Source: Nonomuraea africana
GTDB lineage: Bacteria > Actinomycetota > Actinomycetes > Streptosporangiales > Streptosporangiaceae
Length of the DNA stretch: 64,000 nt
Direction: 5' to 3'
Assembly (NCBI RefSeq): GCF_014873535.1
Contig: NZ_JADBEF010000001.1
Span: 8,246,001 to 8,310,000, forward strand
The notes below the pieces were generated by a model. It was given only the letters and a program-made list of their open reading frames with translations, had not been told where the DNA came from and ran no database searches. How positions within the stretch are numbered: position 1 is the stretch's first letter; the number at the start of each line of letters is the position of its first letter. The translations under genes and the position numbers were made by a program. Positions 49,673-59,700 of the stretch are shown here, piece after piece.

Positions 49673-50226
49673 GCGACAACCTCTTTCGCGCCGCGCTCGA
49701 CGAGCTTGGCGCTGTGCTCGCGAAGATGGACGAAAGGCTCATCGATGCAGCCTGCCGGTTGATCGCCGACGCGAGAGCGATCGGCGTCTATGGCTGCGGC
49801 CGGGAGGCGCTGCAGATCAAAGGTTTTGCGATGCGCCTCTTCCATCTCGGCCTGCCGGTTGCGGTGGTCGGCGACATGACCATGTCGGCGCTGGGACGCG
49901 GCGACGTTTTCCTCGTCACCTCCGGTCCCGGCGAAACATCCACGGTGCTGGCGCTGATGCAAACGGCGAAGGCGGCGGGCGCGACGAACCTTCTGGTGAC
50001 GGCTGAACCTGAGAGCAGCGCGGCAAAGCTCGCCGACTTCGCGCTCGTGATCCCGGCGCAGACCATGGCCAGCGATCAGGGCGAAAGGCAGACCTCCGTC
50101 CTGCCGATGGGTTCGGTCTACGAAGGCGCGCTGTTCGTGCTGTTCGAGGTGATGGTGCTGAAGCTCAGGACGCTGACCGGCGCCACGCGCGAGGCGATGC
50201 GCGCCAGGCACACCAACATGGAGTGA
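49669..50226 (+). CDS. SIS-domain protein, 6-phospho-3-hexuloisomerase-like
   Basis: 185 residues, an intact SIS fold. The sugar-phosphate binding segments are IGVYGCGREALQIKGFAMRLFHLG and LVTSGPGETSTVLALMQTAKAAG. The C-terminus is LGATREAMRARHTNME-like, as in 6-phospho-3-hexuloisomerase (HxlB/PHI) homologues found in rhizobial pentose/polyol operons. It is coupled by ATGA overlap to a broken FGGY kinase. Its GC content and codon choice (CTT, GCA, GAA, AAA present) differ from the flanking genes. It is most likely horizontally acquired and now cut off from its pathway. Confidence 0.8.
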   Translation: MSDNLFRAALDELGAVLAKMDERLIDAACRLIADARAIGVYGCGREALQIKGFAMRLFHLGLPVAVVGDMTMSALGRGDVFLVTSGPGETSTVLALMQTAKAAGATNLLVTAEPESSAAKLADFALVIPAQTMASDQGERQTSVLPMGSVYEGALFVLFEVMVLKLRTLTGATREAMRARHTNME

Positions 50227-50313
50227 GCGAGCCGTACACGAAGCCAGCGCCGGCGATGACGAGCCTGAAGTGGTTGAGCAGTTTTGGTGGCCCTTGCAGG
50301 TCCTCGACGGAAT

Positions 50314-50346
50314 GCAGCGCCGCGGCTTGCCGGGACGCGGCGCTGC
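50314..50346. terminator. Hairpin terminator at the end of the WGR-SWIM operon
   Basis: GCAGCGCCGCG (50314-50324) pairs perfectly with CGCGGCGCTGC (50336-50346). It lies 12 nt past the last gene of the minus-strand operon and about 90 nt past the convergent SIS gene. Confidence 0.65.
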
Positions 50347-50358
50347 AAGTCGGGCCGG

Positions 50359-52305
50359 TCAGCATAGGTCAAGAGCGATTTCCAGGCGCAGGTATGCGTC
50401 GACCCAGGCGTGCTCGGTCACCTGGTCACGGTCGCGGGTCAGCATCGTCGCGAAGGCCGTGACAGCCTGCGCGACGCGGTGCAGTCCGAGCACGGTCAAC
50501 CGCTGTGCCGCGGTGGCCAGCCGGACGCCGTACGTCGGGGGCAGGTGGCACAGGCCGCGGTGGACCGCCTCGGCGAGAAGATCCCTGGTCTCGATCAGAG
50601 CCGCGGCGAGCGGTTCGCGCGGGGTGTCGTCGGCGGCGGTGAGGCTGGCGACGCTGCCGGTTGGCTGCAGGTCGGGGACGACGACCCGATCGCCGACTGC
50701 CAGACCGATCGGTTCGATGATGACGCTGCCGGCTGTCCGCCGCACGATGCCGCTGACGAAACGCAGCTCGCCTTCCTCGCCGGCGAGCACGGCGGCCAGC
50801 GAGTCGAGGCGCCCGGAGGCGGCGCTGGTGTGGGTGGCGGTGACGGTGGCGGTATTACCCGCACGGTCGATGATCACGGCATCGAGACGCTGGTCGCCGG
50901 GGGCGTAGGTAACGGCTTGCACCCGGGCGACGGCGACGACCCGGACCAGCTCCGCTTCGACCCGCGCGCGGATCGGCCGGGGTGCGAGGGCGTCGAGTTC
51001 GTGGGCGAGGGTGGCGAAGTCGACTGCCACCAGTGGTGGCGGCAGTTCATCCCAGGCGCCCCGTGACGGGCTGACGGTGCTCTTGGCGATCCGCCCGGTG
51101 GCCAGCCGCACCGTTCGGCTGGCGCTGCGGACGGCGGATTCGGTGACGAGGTTGCCGGCGGCGAGCACGGCCAGCGTGGTCGTGCCGATCCGCCGCCGTG
51201 ACAGCGTCGCGCCATCGGCGTCGCCGTCCCAGTGACGGCGGAGCACGAGCACCATGGCGCTGGCGCTGTGGGCGAGGTACACCTCGGCGATCCGCTGTCC
51301 GCCGAGGGTCCGGATCCGGCAGCCGAGGCTGTCGAGGCGTGCCCGGCGCAGGGGTGTCTCGGCGGCCTCGGCGGTGCCCAGCACGCTGCTGCGCAAGGTG
51401 GCGTTCGGCCGGATCACCGCCCGGTGGCGGGCGTGCAGCTCGGCGATGTGGCTCGCGAGCAGCTCGGGACGGTAGTGGGCGCTGCGGTCGCGGTAGGAGG
51501 CCAGCTGCTCGGCGAGGTCGCCGACGGCCAGCAGCGGCCAGCGCAGTCCGGCATCATCGAGGTGACGCTGCACGTCGGCGATGGTGGCCTCGAGGCCCGG
51601 GCCGAGATGCGTCGCACCGTCGTGCAGAACCGTGCCGGCCAGCGCGAGCGCTCGCTCCAGCCCGGATCCGGTGCCGGCTTCGATGTCGCCGCCGACGTCG
51701 ACCTGCACGTCGGATGCTTCGGGATGCTTGTCGTCGGCGGCCCGGAACGCCCACACCGCCAGGGCGATGACGTCGTCGCGGCTGCCGGCGACGGCGTCGG
51801 TGTGCACGAACCCCAGGTCGGCGGGTACCAGGAAGCGCACGGTCGCGGTGGCGAGTTCGACCTGCGGCACCGGGTCGGCGGCGGTGGCGCGGCGGATTCG
51901 GGCGGTGTATCCGGCCCGCTCGGTACGGCGGGCGGCGGCCATCAGGCGGGCGCCGATCCTGGCGGTGAGTTCGTCGTCGGTCACCTGCCCCGGTGACCAG
52001 GGCCCGGGCGGCGCGGCGGCCGGGCGTTCCTCAGCCGGCTGGTCGGCGCGTTGGTAGGCCAGGACCACGCCGATCAGGTGGCGGCAGATGCCGGTGGCGC
52101 CGCAGGTGCAGCGGCCGGCGTCGAGGCCGCCGGGGGGCAGGCTGGCGGTCGGGCCGTCGGGGAACTCGCCGTGCACTGTGCCGTCGGCGTCGGTGCGCAG
52201 CTGCGGCGCGGCGCTGACGAGTTCCTTGTCGGCGCGTTTGACCAGGCCGCGGTTGGTGAGCGCGGCGAGGGAGTCGGCGGTGAGCGCGAGCAGGTCGGTC
52301 CTCAT
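50359..52305 (-). CDS. SWIM zinc-finger protein (YehQ-like)
   Basis: 648 residues, last gene of the five-gene operon. The N-terminal SWIM finger has C-x-C-x(n)-C-x-H form (CTCGATGICRHLIGVVLAY, about residues 65-84), a zinc fold implicated in protein or nucleic-acid binding. The rest (about 120-648) is a long, mostly alpha/beta region with no domain I recognise. The start at 52305 is shared in an ATGA overlap (52302-52305) with the VWA gene. By order and content it is the counterpart of E. coli yehQ. Confidence 0.85.
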   Translation of the reverse strand: MRTDLLALTADSLAALTNRGLVKRADKELVSAAPQLRTDADGTVHGEFPDGPTASLPPGGLDAGRCTCGATGICRHLIGVVLAYQRADQPAEERPAAAPPGPWSPGQVTDDELTARIGARLMAAARRTERAGYTARIRRATAADPVPQVELATATVRFLVPADLGFVHTDAVAGSRDDVIALAVWAFRAADDKHPEASDVQVDVGGDIEAGTGSGLERALALAGTVLHDGATHLGPGLEATIADVQRHLDDAGLRWPLLAVGDLAEQLASYRDRSAHYRPELLASHIAELHARHRAVIRPNATLRSSVLGTAEAAETPLRRARLDSLGCRIRTLGGQRIAEVYLAHSASAMVLVLRRHWDGDADGATLSRRRIGTTTLAVLAAGNLVTESAVRSASRTVRLATGRIAKSTVSPSRGAWDELPPPLVAVDFATLAHELDALAPRPIRARVEAELVRVVAVARVQAVTYAPGDQRLDAVIIDRAGNTATVTATHTSAASGRLDSLAAVLAGEEGELRFVSGIVRRTAGSVIIEPIGLAVGDRVVVPDLQPTGSVASLTAADDTPREPLAAALIETRDLLAEAVHRGLCHLPPTYGVRLATAAQRLTVLGLHRVAQAVTAFATMLTRDRDQVTEHAWVDAYLRLEIALDLC

Positions 52306-53435
52306 CGGCCCACGTGCTCCGCGACGAAGGATGCCAGTTCGCCGGGTGTCATCGCGCCCACGTGCGCACCGACGTCGGCCAGGCGCTGCGCCAGCACCCG
52401 GTCGTAGTCGGGATTGGCCTGCTCGTCGAGAGCGGCCAGGCCCAGCACCTTGGTGCCCTGCTCGACCAGGCCGCGCACAATGCGCACCAGCCGGTGGGGA
52501 TCGCCGCCCTCGTAGAAGTCGGAGATCAGCACGACGATCGCCCGCCGTGGCTGGTCGACCAAGCCGGCGCCGTACGCCGCCGCGCGCGCGATGTCGGTGC
52601 CGCCGCCGAGCTGGACCCTCATCAGCAGCTCCACCGGATCGTCGACATCGGCGGTCAGGTCGACGACCTCGGTGTCGAAGGCGACCAGGTGGGTGCGCAC
52701 GCCTGGCAGCCCCCACAGGCACGCCGCGGTGACCGCCGAGTGGATCACCGAGTCGACCATGGACCCGGACTGGTCGACGAGCAGGATCACCTGCCACTGT
52801 TCGAGGTGGCGGCGGGTGCGGGTGAAGAAGTACGGAGTCTCGATCACCACCTTGCCGGTGTCGGGCTGGTAGCGGCCGAGGTTGGCACGCATGGTCCGGG
52901 TCAGGTCGAAGTTGCGAGCCTGCCGCAGCCGGCCGGGGCGTCGCGCCTTGGTGCCGGAGAACGCGGTCCGCACGTCGGTGGCGAGTTTGTCCATCAGCTG
53001 CCTGACGACCGTCTCGACGATCCGCCTGGCCAGCCGCAGCACCTGCGGATTCATCAGGTGCTTGGTGCGCAGCACCGCTTTGAGCAGCGCCGGGTTGGGT
53101 TCGATGCGCGCCAGCACGGTCGGGTCGGTCACCACGTCATGGATCTCGTAGCGTTCGACCGCGTCACGTTGCAGCCGCTCGACGGTCTCCTTCGGGAACA
53201 GCCGGGTGATGTCGTCGAGCCAGTCGACGGTGGTCAGCGCCGATTCGCCCGAGCCGCCTTCGCGGGGGCCACCACGCCGTACGCCGCGCCGACGCAGGTC
53301 GTCGTCGCGGCCGTAGAGCCAGTCCATGGCCGCGTCGCGGGCGGCTGTCTGCGGGTCGAGCTGCTGCCCGCCGAGGCAGGCGCGGCCGGGTTCGCCGAGC
53401 AGCAGGCGCCAGCGTTCGAGGATGGGGTCGGTCAT
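52302..53435 (-). CDS. VWA-domain protein (YehP/CoxE-like)
   Basis: 377 residues. A helical N-terminal region (about 1-200) precedes a C-terminal VWA domain with an intact MIDAS: DxSGS in LLVDQSGSMVDS (about 224), the Thr in LGGGTDIA, and the Asp in ISDFYEGG. Such MIDAS VWA proteins commonly partner MoxR AAA+ ATPases. It overlaps the DUF5682 gene upstream and the SWIM gene downstream by 4 nt each. Confidence 0.9.
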   Translation of the reverse strand: MTDPILERWRLLLGEPGRACLGGQQLDPQTAARDAAMDWLYGRDDDLRRRGVRRGGPREGGSGESALTTVDWLDDITRLFPKETVERLQRDAVERYEIHDVVTDPTVLARIEPNPALLKAVLRTKHLMNPQVLRLARRIVETVVRQLMDKLATDVRTAFSGTKARRPGRLRQARNFDLTRTMRANLGRYQPDTGKVVIETPYFFTRTRRHLEQWQVILLVDQSGSMVDSVIHSAVTAACLWGLPGVRTHLVAFDTEVVDLTADVDDPVELLMRVQLGGGTDIARAAAYGAGLVDQPRRAIVVLISDFYEGGDPHRLVRIVRGLVEQGTKVLGLAALDEQANPDYDRVLAQRLADVGAHVGAMTPGELASFVAEHVGR

Positions 53436-55696
53436 GACGTGATCAGTCCCTCCCGGCGCAGCGCCGTGTCGACCCGCTCGTCCAGTGCCATGCCGGCCGC
53501 CACCAGCGCCGGTGTCGCGTCCAGCCGCATCAGGTCCGATCCGGAGGCGCCGCCGGTGCGCCGCTGGACCAGGCGGGTGGCGATGATGTGCCGTTCGCGG
53601 GGCGGGAAGTATTCGAACGCCTGGCGCAGCGCCGGCAGCGCGATCAGGAAGTCGTGGTCGGTCATCGCTCCCACCAGCTCGTCGAGCAGCTCCAGCATCC
53701 CGGGGGTGTGGAGCACCTCCTCGCGGGCGAGCGCGAACAGCCCGGCCAGCCAGTCACCCGCCGACGCTGGGGTGAACGTGCCGCGTACCGCCCGAGCGGG
53801 GTCCGCGACGGCCGTACCGCGCAGCGACCAGCCCAGTCCGAACGAGGCGCCGCGCAGGTCGGGTGGCGCCTCGTGACAGGCGGCGAGCCGATCGGCGGCC
53901 CCCAGCGCCGCCGGTGTGTCCAGTCCGAGCGGCGTCCCGGCGTGGGTCAGGGCGTCGCGGACGGCGATCAAGGCGTTGATCCGTTTGAGGTCGGCCGGTG
54001 CCGAGCCACCGCGCACGCCCTCGGCCAGCCACAGTGCCCGGCGGGTGGCCGCCGCGATGACCGCGCCCAGGGTGGTGCTGCGGCCGGTGTGGAATAGGCC
54101 GTCGTGGCGCCACATCGCCAGGACGACGGTGAGCGTGCGGCCCAGCGATCCCAGGTCGGCCGCCGCGCCGACGGCCCGCGCCAGGTCGTCCAGCACCTGC
54201 CCGGTCAGCTCGCCGATGCCGCACAGCGCCGCGTCGAAGAGCAGGTCGGCCAGCCGGTCCAGGTCCGCGGCCGTGGCAGTGATCCGTTCGGTGAGGGCGG
54301 CGGCCGCCGCCTCCTGCGGGTCCACTCCGTAGCCGCCGGCCTCGATCAGGGCGGGCAGGCGGTCGTCGGACTCGATCAGCGTCCATTGTTCGACCAGCAC
54401 ATGATCACCTGCCGGGTGCGGCCCGGATTCGCGTACCAGGCCGGGGATCGCCAGCACTCGCAACCGGTGCAGCAGCCGGCTGCGCTCGCTGTCGGCCTCC
54501 TTGCCAAGGTCAAGGCGTACCTCGCCGGAGCCGTCCAGCCCGTAGCGGCTCAGTTGCTCGACAACGGCGTGGACCAGCGGCGGCAGCGGAGTCGACGCGT
54601 GCAGCCGGCCGACCCGGTCACCGCTGAGCGCCGCAACCATCTCCACGATCACGGGATGGCTGCCGGCCTGCATCCGGCCGCGGGTCGCCCAGGGCAGCGG
54701 AGCCTCGAGCGCCTCGCTGACCAGCGCACTGGCCAGGCCGTCCAGCACGTCGACCCTGGCCGGATGCCGGTGGCCACGCACCAGCGCCAGACCGTCCGCG
54801 GTGGCCCGAGCGGCGATCAGGTCCGCGGTGGACACCGACTGGTGCCGTGCGCGCAGCCGTACCGTCACCGCCTCGGTGAGCTTGCGGGCGGCCGCGCGGG
54901 GACCGGACTCCCATAGGTGCTGGTAATAACCCGGCGACGGCATGCCCGACTGGTAGCCGTCGAAGGCGTCCAGCCGCCGGAACGAGTACGGCACCAGATA
55001 GCTGCCGACGACCGCGTCGGCGGGTGGTTCCGGCAGCCCCGGCCAGGTCCGGTCGCCTTGCTCGGCCAGCCGGATCAGTGCGGGGCGGTGGAAGCCGCCG
55101 GTGACCACGGCGACCGGCCGGTCGCCGGCGTCGGCGAGCGCGGCCCGGATCCACTGCGCCATGTACGCCTCGCGGGCCATGTCGTCAGGGCCGGGCTGCG
55201 CGTCGCCGCGCACCAGGTCGAAGTAGGTGGCCAGCCGTTCGGCCAGCCCGTCGGCGGGCTCCATCTCGAACAGGTGGTCCCACAGCGCGTCCACATTGTC
55301 GACGGCGAAGGTACGGCACAGCCGCTGGGTAACCTCGGCGTAGCGGCCCTCGGCGTCGGCGTAGCGGTTGCGCACCTCGGCCAGCGCCGGGTGCCAGGCG
55401 GGCAGGTCAATGAAACGCAGCTCGGCGCCGACGGCGCGCCCCGCGGTCAGCGCCGTCCACTCCGGGGAGTACTCGCACAGCGGCGCCCACGAGCCGTGCC
55501 GGCGCTGGGCGTCGCGGTAACTGGTGTACACCGCGACCGGCAGCTTATGCCCCAGCATCAGCTCCTCGAGCCGGCGGTTCATGTCGGCCGGGCCCTCGAC
55601 CAGCACGTACGCCGGCCGCAGCGCCGTGATGGTGTCGGCGACCAGCCGTGCGCAGGCGGGGCTGTGGTGCCGCACGCCGAGGAAGGTGGCAGCCAT
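53432..55696 (-). CDS. DUF5682 protein (YehM-like)
   Basis: 754 residues. The start MAATFLGVRHHSPACARLVADTI, followed by YVLVEGPADMNRRL, is typical of DUF5682. The N-terminal third resembles TraB/ChaN-like alpha/beta folds, with conserved His in GVRHHSP and GGFHRPAL. The remainder is helical. There is no membrane segment. It is a cytosolic protein of unknown biochemical role and the central subunit of this operon type. The ATG at 55696 is 2 nt after the MoxR stop. Its own stop overlaps the VWA start (ATGA). Confidence 0.87.
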   Translation of the reverse strand: MAATFLGVRHHSPACARLVADTITALRPAYVLVEGPADMNRRLEELMLGHKLPVAVYTSYRDAQRRHGSWAPLCEYSPEWTALTAGRAVGAELRFIDLPAWHPALAEVRNRYADAEGRYAEVTQRLCRTFAVDNVDALWDHLFEMEPADGLAERLATYFDLVRGDAQPGPDDMAREAYMAQWIRAALADAGDRPVAVVTGGFHRPALIRLAEQGDRTWPGLPEPPADAVVGSYLVPYSFRRLDAFDGYQSGMPSPGYYQHLWESGPRAAARKLTEAVTVRLRARHQSVSTADLIAARATADGLALVRGHRHPARVDVLDGLASALVSEALEAPLPWATRGRMQAGSHPVIVEMVAALSGDRVGRLHASTPLPPLVHAVVEQLSRYGLDGSGEVRLDLGKEADSERSRLLHRLRVLAIPGLVRESGPHPAGDHVLVEQWTLIESDDRLPALIEAGGYGVDPQEAAAAALTERITATAADLDRLADLLFDAALCGIGELTGQVLDDLARAVGAAADLGSLGRTLTVVLAMWRHDGLFHTGRSTTLGAVIAAATRRALWLAEGVRGGSAPADLKRINALIAVRDALTHAGTPLGLDTPAALGAADRLAACHEAPPDLRGASFGLGWSLRGTAVADPARAVRGTFTPASAGDWLAGLFALAREEVLHTPGMLELLDELVGAMTDHDFLIALPALRQAFEYFPPRERHIIATRLVQRRTGGASGSDLMRLDATPALVAAGMALDERVDTALRREGLITS

Positions 55697-55698
55697 CG

Positions 55699-56784
55699 TC
55701 AGCCCGGCAGCAGGTGACGGGCCTCGTACAGGTCCCGCCACTGGTCGCCGCGCCGCCCGGCGGCCTGCTGCTCCAGGTACCTGCGGAGTTTGGCCAGATC
55801 CTCCGGACTGTCCTTGGCCGCCGTGCCGGCCAGGCACGACACCAAGTCGGCCGCGGTGCCAGGCTCGCCGCGCAGGAACCAGCCGCGCAGCCCGACGGCG
55901 TGCGCGACCGAGACGGCCTCGGCGGTGCTCATCACCCCCGACAACCGGTCGGTGGCGTCACCCCGCAGGGTCTGTCCCTGGCGCAGCTCCCGGAACGCGG
56001 TGACCAGAACCTCCAGCACATCGCGTCGCGGCGGCGCGCCGACTCCGGAGCGCTCCAGGAGCGCTGTGGCCTCCGCCTCCACCAGCGACAGCTCGGTGTC
56101 GAAGTCGGCGATCGGAAAGACGGTCTCGAAGTTGAAGCGCCGCTTGAGCGCGGCGCTCATCTCGTTGACGCCACGGTCGCGGGTGTTGGCGGTGGCGATG
56201 ACGGTGAAGCCCTCCCGAGCGAACACCATCGCCTCCGGGCCGGTCAGCTCCGGGACCGCGAGCACCCGGTCCGACAGCGGCGACAGCAGGCAGTCCTGCA
56301 CCTCAAGCGGGCACCGGGTGATCTCCTCGAAGCGCACCACCTTGCCCTCGGCCATGCCGCGTAGCAGCGGAGCAGCCACCAGCGACCGAGTCGACGGCCC
56401 CTCGGCGACCAGCAACGCATAGTTCCACGAGTACTTGATCTGATCCTCGGTGGTGGCCGCACCGCCCTGGATGGTGAGCGTCGACGTGCCGCTGACCGCC
56501 GCGGCGAGCAGCTCCGACAGCAGCGACTTCGCCGTGCCCGGCTCACCGACCAGCATCAGCCCACGGTTGGTCGCGAGCGTCACCAGGGCACGGTCGATCA
56601 GTGACGGGTCGCCGACGAACTTACGGCTGACGCCCAGTCTCTCGTCGCCGATGACGAAGCGCCGGGCGGCTCGCAGGCTCAACGCCCAGCCCGGCGGCCG
56701 GTCACCGTCGTCGCTGTCACGCAGCCGGGCCAGCTCGTCGGCGTAACGCACTTCGGCCGGAGGCCGCTGGACGTGGTCGTTCAT
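55699..56784 (-). CDS. MoxR-family AAA+ ATPase (YehL-like)
   Basis: 361 residues. Walker A is LVGEPGTAKSLLSELL (about residues 75-90), Walker B-like VRFEEITRC (with Glu), sensor 1 in IATANTRDRGVN, and the arginine-finger region LKRRFNFETV. MoxR ATPases remodel or load metal cofactors into VWA-partner complexes. It starts at 56784 in an ATGA overlap with the WGR gene and ends 2 nt before DUF5682. The N-terminus (VRYADELARLRDSDDGDRPPGW) is specific to this operon-associated subgroup. Confidence 0.9.
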   Translation of the reverse strand: MNDHVQRPPAEVRYADELARLRDSDDGDRPPGWALSLRAARRFVIGDERLGVSRKFVGDPSLIDRALVTLATNRGLMLVGEPGTAKSLLSELLAAAVSGTSTLTIQGGAATTEDQIKYSWNYALLVAEGPSTRSLVAAPLLRGMAEGKVVRFEEITRCPLEVQDCLLSPLSDRVLAVPELTGPEAMVFAREGFTVIATANTRDRGVNEMSAALKRRFNFETVFPIADFDTELSLVEAEATALLERSGVGAPPRRDVLEVLVTAFRELRQGQTLRGDATDRLSGVMSTAEAVSVAHAVGLRGWFLRGEPGTAADLVSCLAGTAAKDSPEDLAKLRRYLEQQAAGRRGDQWRDLYEARHLLPG

Positions 56785-59700
56785 CGGATGAGCTCCTGCA
56801 GGTCTCGCATGATCTCGGAGGCGGTGATGGGATCGAGGCCGTCGAAGTCCTGCTTGGAGACCACTAGGGTCTGTTCGGGTTCCACGTCGATGTAGCCGAT
56901 GGCGACGCCCGGATCGAGGCCGATCGTGACGGTCTTGCCACCGGGCACGTCCCGCTCGATCCACCCCTGCCAACCGGCATCCTGCGGATCGCCACGCCGC
57001 CAGCCGCGCCGCTCCAGGCCGAGCACCCGGCCGGTCGGGATCTTGGCGAACTGCTCTGTGTCGAAGTCCTCGGCCGAGGTGTATACCTCCCGACCCAGCT
57101 GCGGGAACGGCTGCAGGATCTCGTAGTCGGCGAACACCTCCGCCCAGGGGCTCAGCGTCTCTCCCAGTTCCAGCGGGTGTACCAGCCCGATGGCCACGTC
57201 GTCCGGCAAGGTCAGCGTCTCGTCCTCGACGTCGGCGAAACTGCGGTCCTCGGCGACCCGCAGCGCGCCGAGCAGCTTGCCCGAGGAGTCGTAGTAGCCC
57301 CACACCAGGCGCCGCACGATGTGCCACAGCAGCGGGTGGCCGACGAGCAGCCGCGTGAACTCCTCGACGCTCCAGCGTCGCTGCTGCACCATCGCCTGCT
57401 CCAGCCGGCTGATGTTGTCGGCGGCCACGGTGCGGACGTCCTTCTTCAGCCCGGCAAAGCGCTGGTAGGCCGCCGGCGCCAGCTCCGCGTCGTCCTTGGC
57501 ACCCGGCTTGGGCAGGCTCTTCAACCGCTTGCCGCCGACGTCGACGACATAGGGCTTGAGCTGCTCGTCGAAGCCGACGACGAACTGCCTGCCGCCGTAG
57601 TCGAGGGTCAGGCTGCCGTCGGCGGCCAAGCCGAAGTCCGGCACCAGCCGGTCGGCCAGCTCCTGGGGCTGCAGGCCCAGCTGCGCGGCAACCTCGGCCA
57701 TCTTCTGCTGAGCCCGGTTCCTGAGCCCGCTGAACTTGACCTTCTCGGCGATTCCGTGGAGGTGCATCAGCGCGACCTCGGTCCCGAGAGCGGCCAGGAT
57801 GTCCAGGCCGGTGACCGCACGGGCGTGCCCGCCCTCACCGGGCCAGGCTCGGATCAGCGGTGTCAGCCTCCGGACGGTCTCGTCGTCGCCGAGCAGCCCG
57901 AGAGCGTCCATCATCCAGCTCTCCTTGGATGGATACCCGACCGCCTGCCACCGCTGGAACAACGCCCAGCCGAAGTCCGCGAGGCTGCGGCCGTCGCAGG
58001 CCTCCTTGACCAGGGCGATACCGGAGTACGGGTCACCGGGCCGGGAGATCGCCAGCATCGTCAACACATGGCGGGCGGCCTCGATCGACAGCGCTCCGGT
58101 ACCGCCGCGCAGCTGGATCGGCGTCAAGATCGAGGGGTCGGCCCACTCGGGCAACACCGGCATCTTGTTGGGCAGCGCGTCGAGCGGGTCGGCGGCGAGC
58201 AGGTCGGCGACCGCGGCCTCGGCGACCGGGCCGTGACCCGCAGCAGCCTGCGTCACGGCATCGCGGTTGCTGCCCGCGGCCAGCACCGACAATGCCTGCT
58301 CGGCCTGCCGGCGGGCCGGACCGGGCTTGCCCAGCGCCGCCGGGACCAGCGCCCGGGCGGCAGCACCGGGATGCCGCGCCAGCCAGCCCAGTGCGGTGGC
58401 CCGCACCGACTTCAGCCGGGTCAGCCACTCCGCCATCAGCACGGCGATCTCCGGGCTGGCGAACGGGAGCAGCGCCGGAGCGATCGGCCCGGGATTCTTC
58501 CGGGCGCTGTCGACCGCCATGGGCAGCGCGGCCAGCTGGAACCTGGCGACCACCGCCCGCATCCAGTCCGAGGCACCCCACATATCGGGCGGGCGCCACA
58601 TCTCGATCAACGGCCTGGCCAGTTCCTCCGGCCCGGCCACGAACAGGGCCACCTCCTCGTACCAGCCGTTACGGCCCTGCCGGGCATCGGCGATGTTGGT
58701 GGCGATCTGCTTCCAATCCCGACGGTAGCCATCGCTCCACCCCGATCCGGTGGAGCGCCAGGAATCCCGCTCGCCCGGCCCCCACACCACCGTCGGCTCG
58801 TCCGCACACACCAGATCGCTCACCACCACCGGCTTGCTTGCCGTACGCCGACGTGTCCACGGCGGACTGACCAGCACCTCGGGCAGGGCCTCAGGCGGCG
58901 CGGTGGCGACAGCCGCGGTGGTCGCGATGGCGCTGATCCTCTGCGCGGCGGCACCGCTCACGTCCGCCAGCACCTCGTCCACCAGGTCGGGATGGGCCAG
59001 CACGTGGGCACGCAGCAGGTCGCCCACGACCTTGCCACCGGCTGCGGCCAGCAGCCGCATCGCCCGGCGTGGGTAGCGGGCCGCTGCCCGCAGGAGCGCC
59101 GGCTGGCCGTACTTATGCTCGACCCGGTCGATCAGCGCCTGCATTGCCGCGTCGGTCGGCAACTCGGCGAGCATCGCCAGCAGCCGCCGCTGATCTTCCG
59201 CACCGTGGGCGTCGTCGAGCCATCCGGCCAGCACCGGTACAGCCGCGCCACCCATGCCGTCGACGACCGTGGCCGGCAGGGCGAGAGAGTGTGTCACGTA
59301 GTAAAGCCACACGTTACTCGCGATCAGCGCCGCCTGGTCCGGGGTGCTGATCGCGGCGACCAGGCCGTTGGCGAGACCCGGGTTGAGCCGGGCAGCTTCG
59401 GCGCAATCCGCCTCCACCCAATCGGTCTCGGTCGGGACCAGGTAGGAGGCGGCCACTCGTTGGTGCGGCCCCCCTTCACGACATCCGGCCAGCGCGGCCA
59501 CTACCTCGGCGTACTCGGCATCCGACGCTGCCGCGATGGCGGTCCGGACCCGCATGGGTAATTCCACCCGGTTCCAGCCCCACCAGCGACCGGGGCCATC
59601 CGTCGCAGCGAGCCGCTGGATCGGCAGGGCGGGCTGCGTGCTGCTGTAGTAGTGCTGGTCATCCCCACATTTCAGCGAGCTCAGCTCGGCCACCGCCACC

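Noticed and set aside
57177..59561. 794-codon plus-strand frame inside the WGR gene
   Set aside because: Antisense shadow: Gln/Arg/His-rich, no start context, opposite a conserved operon gene.
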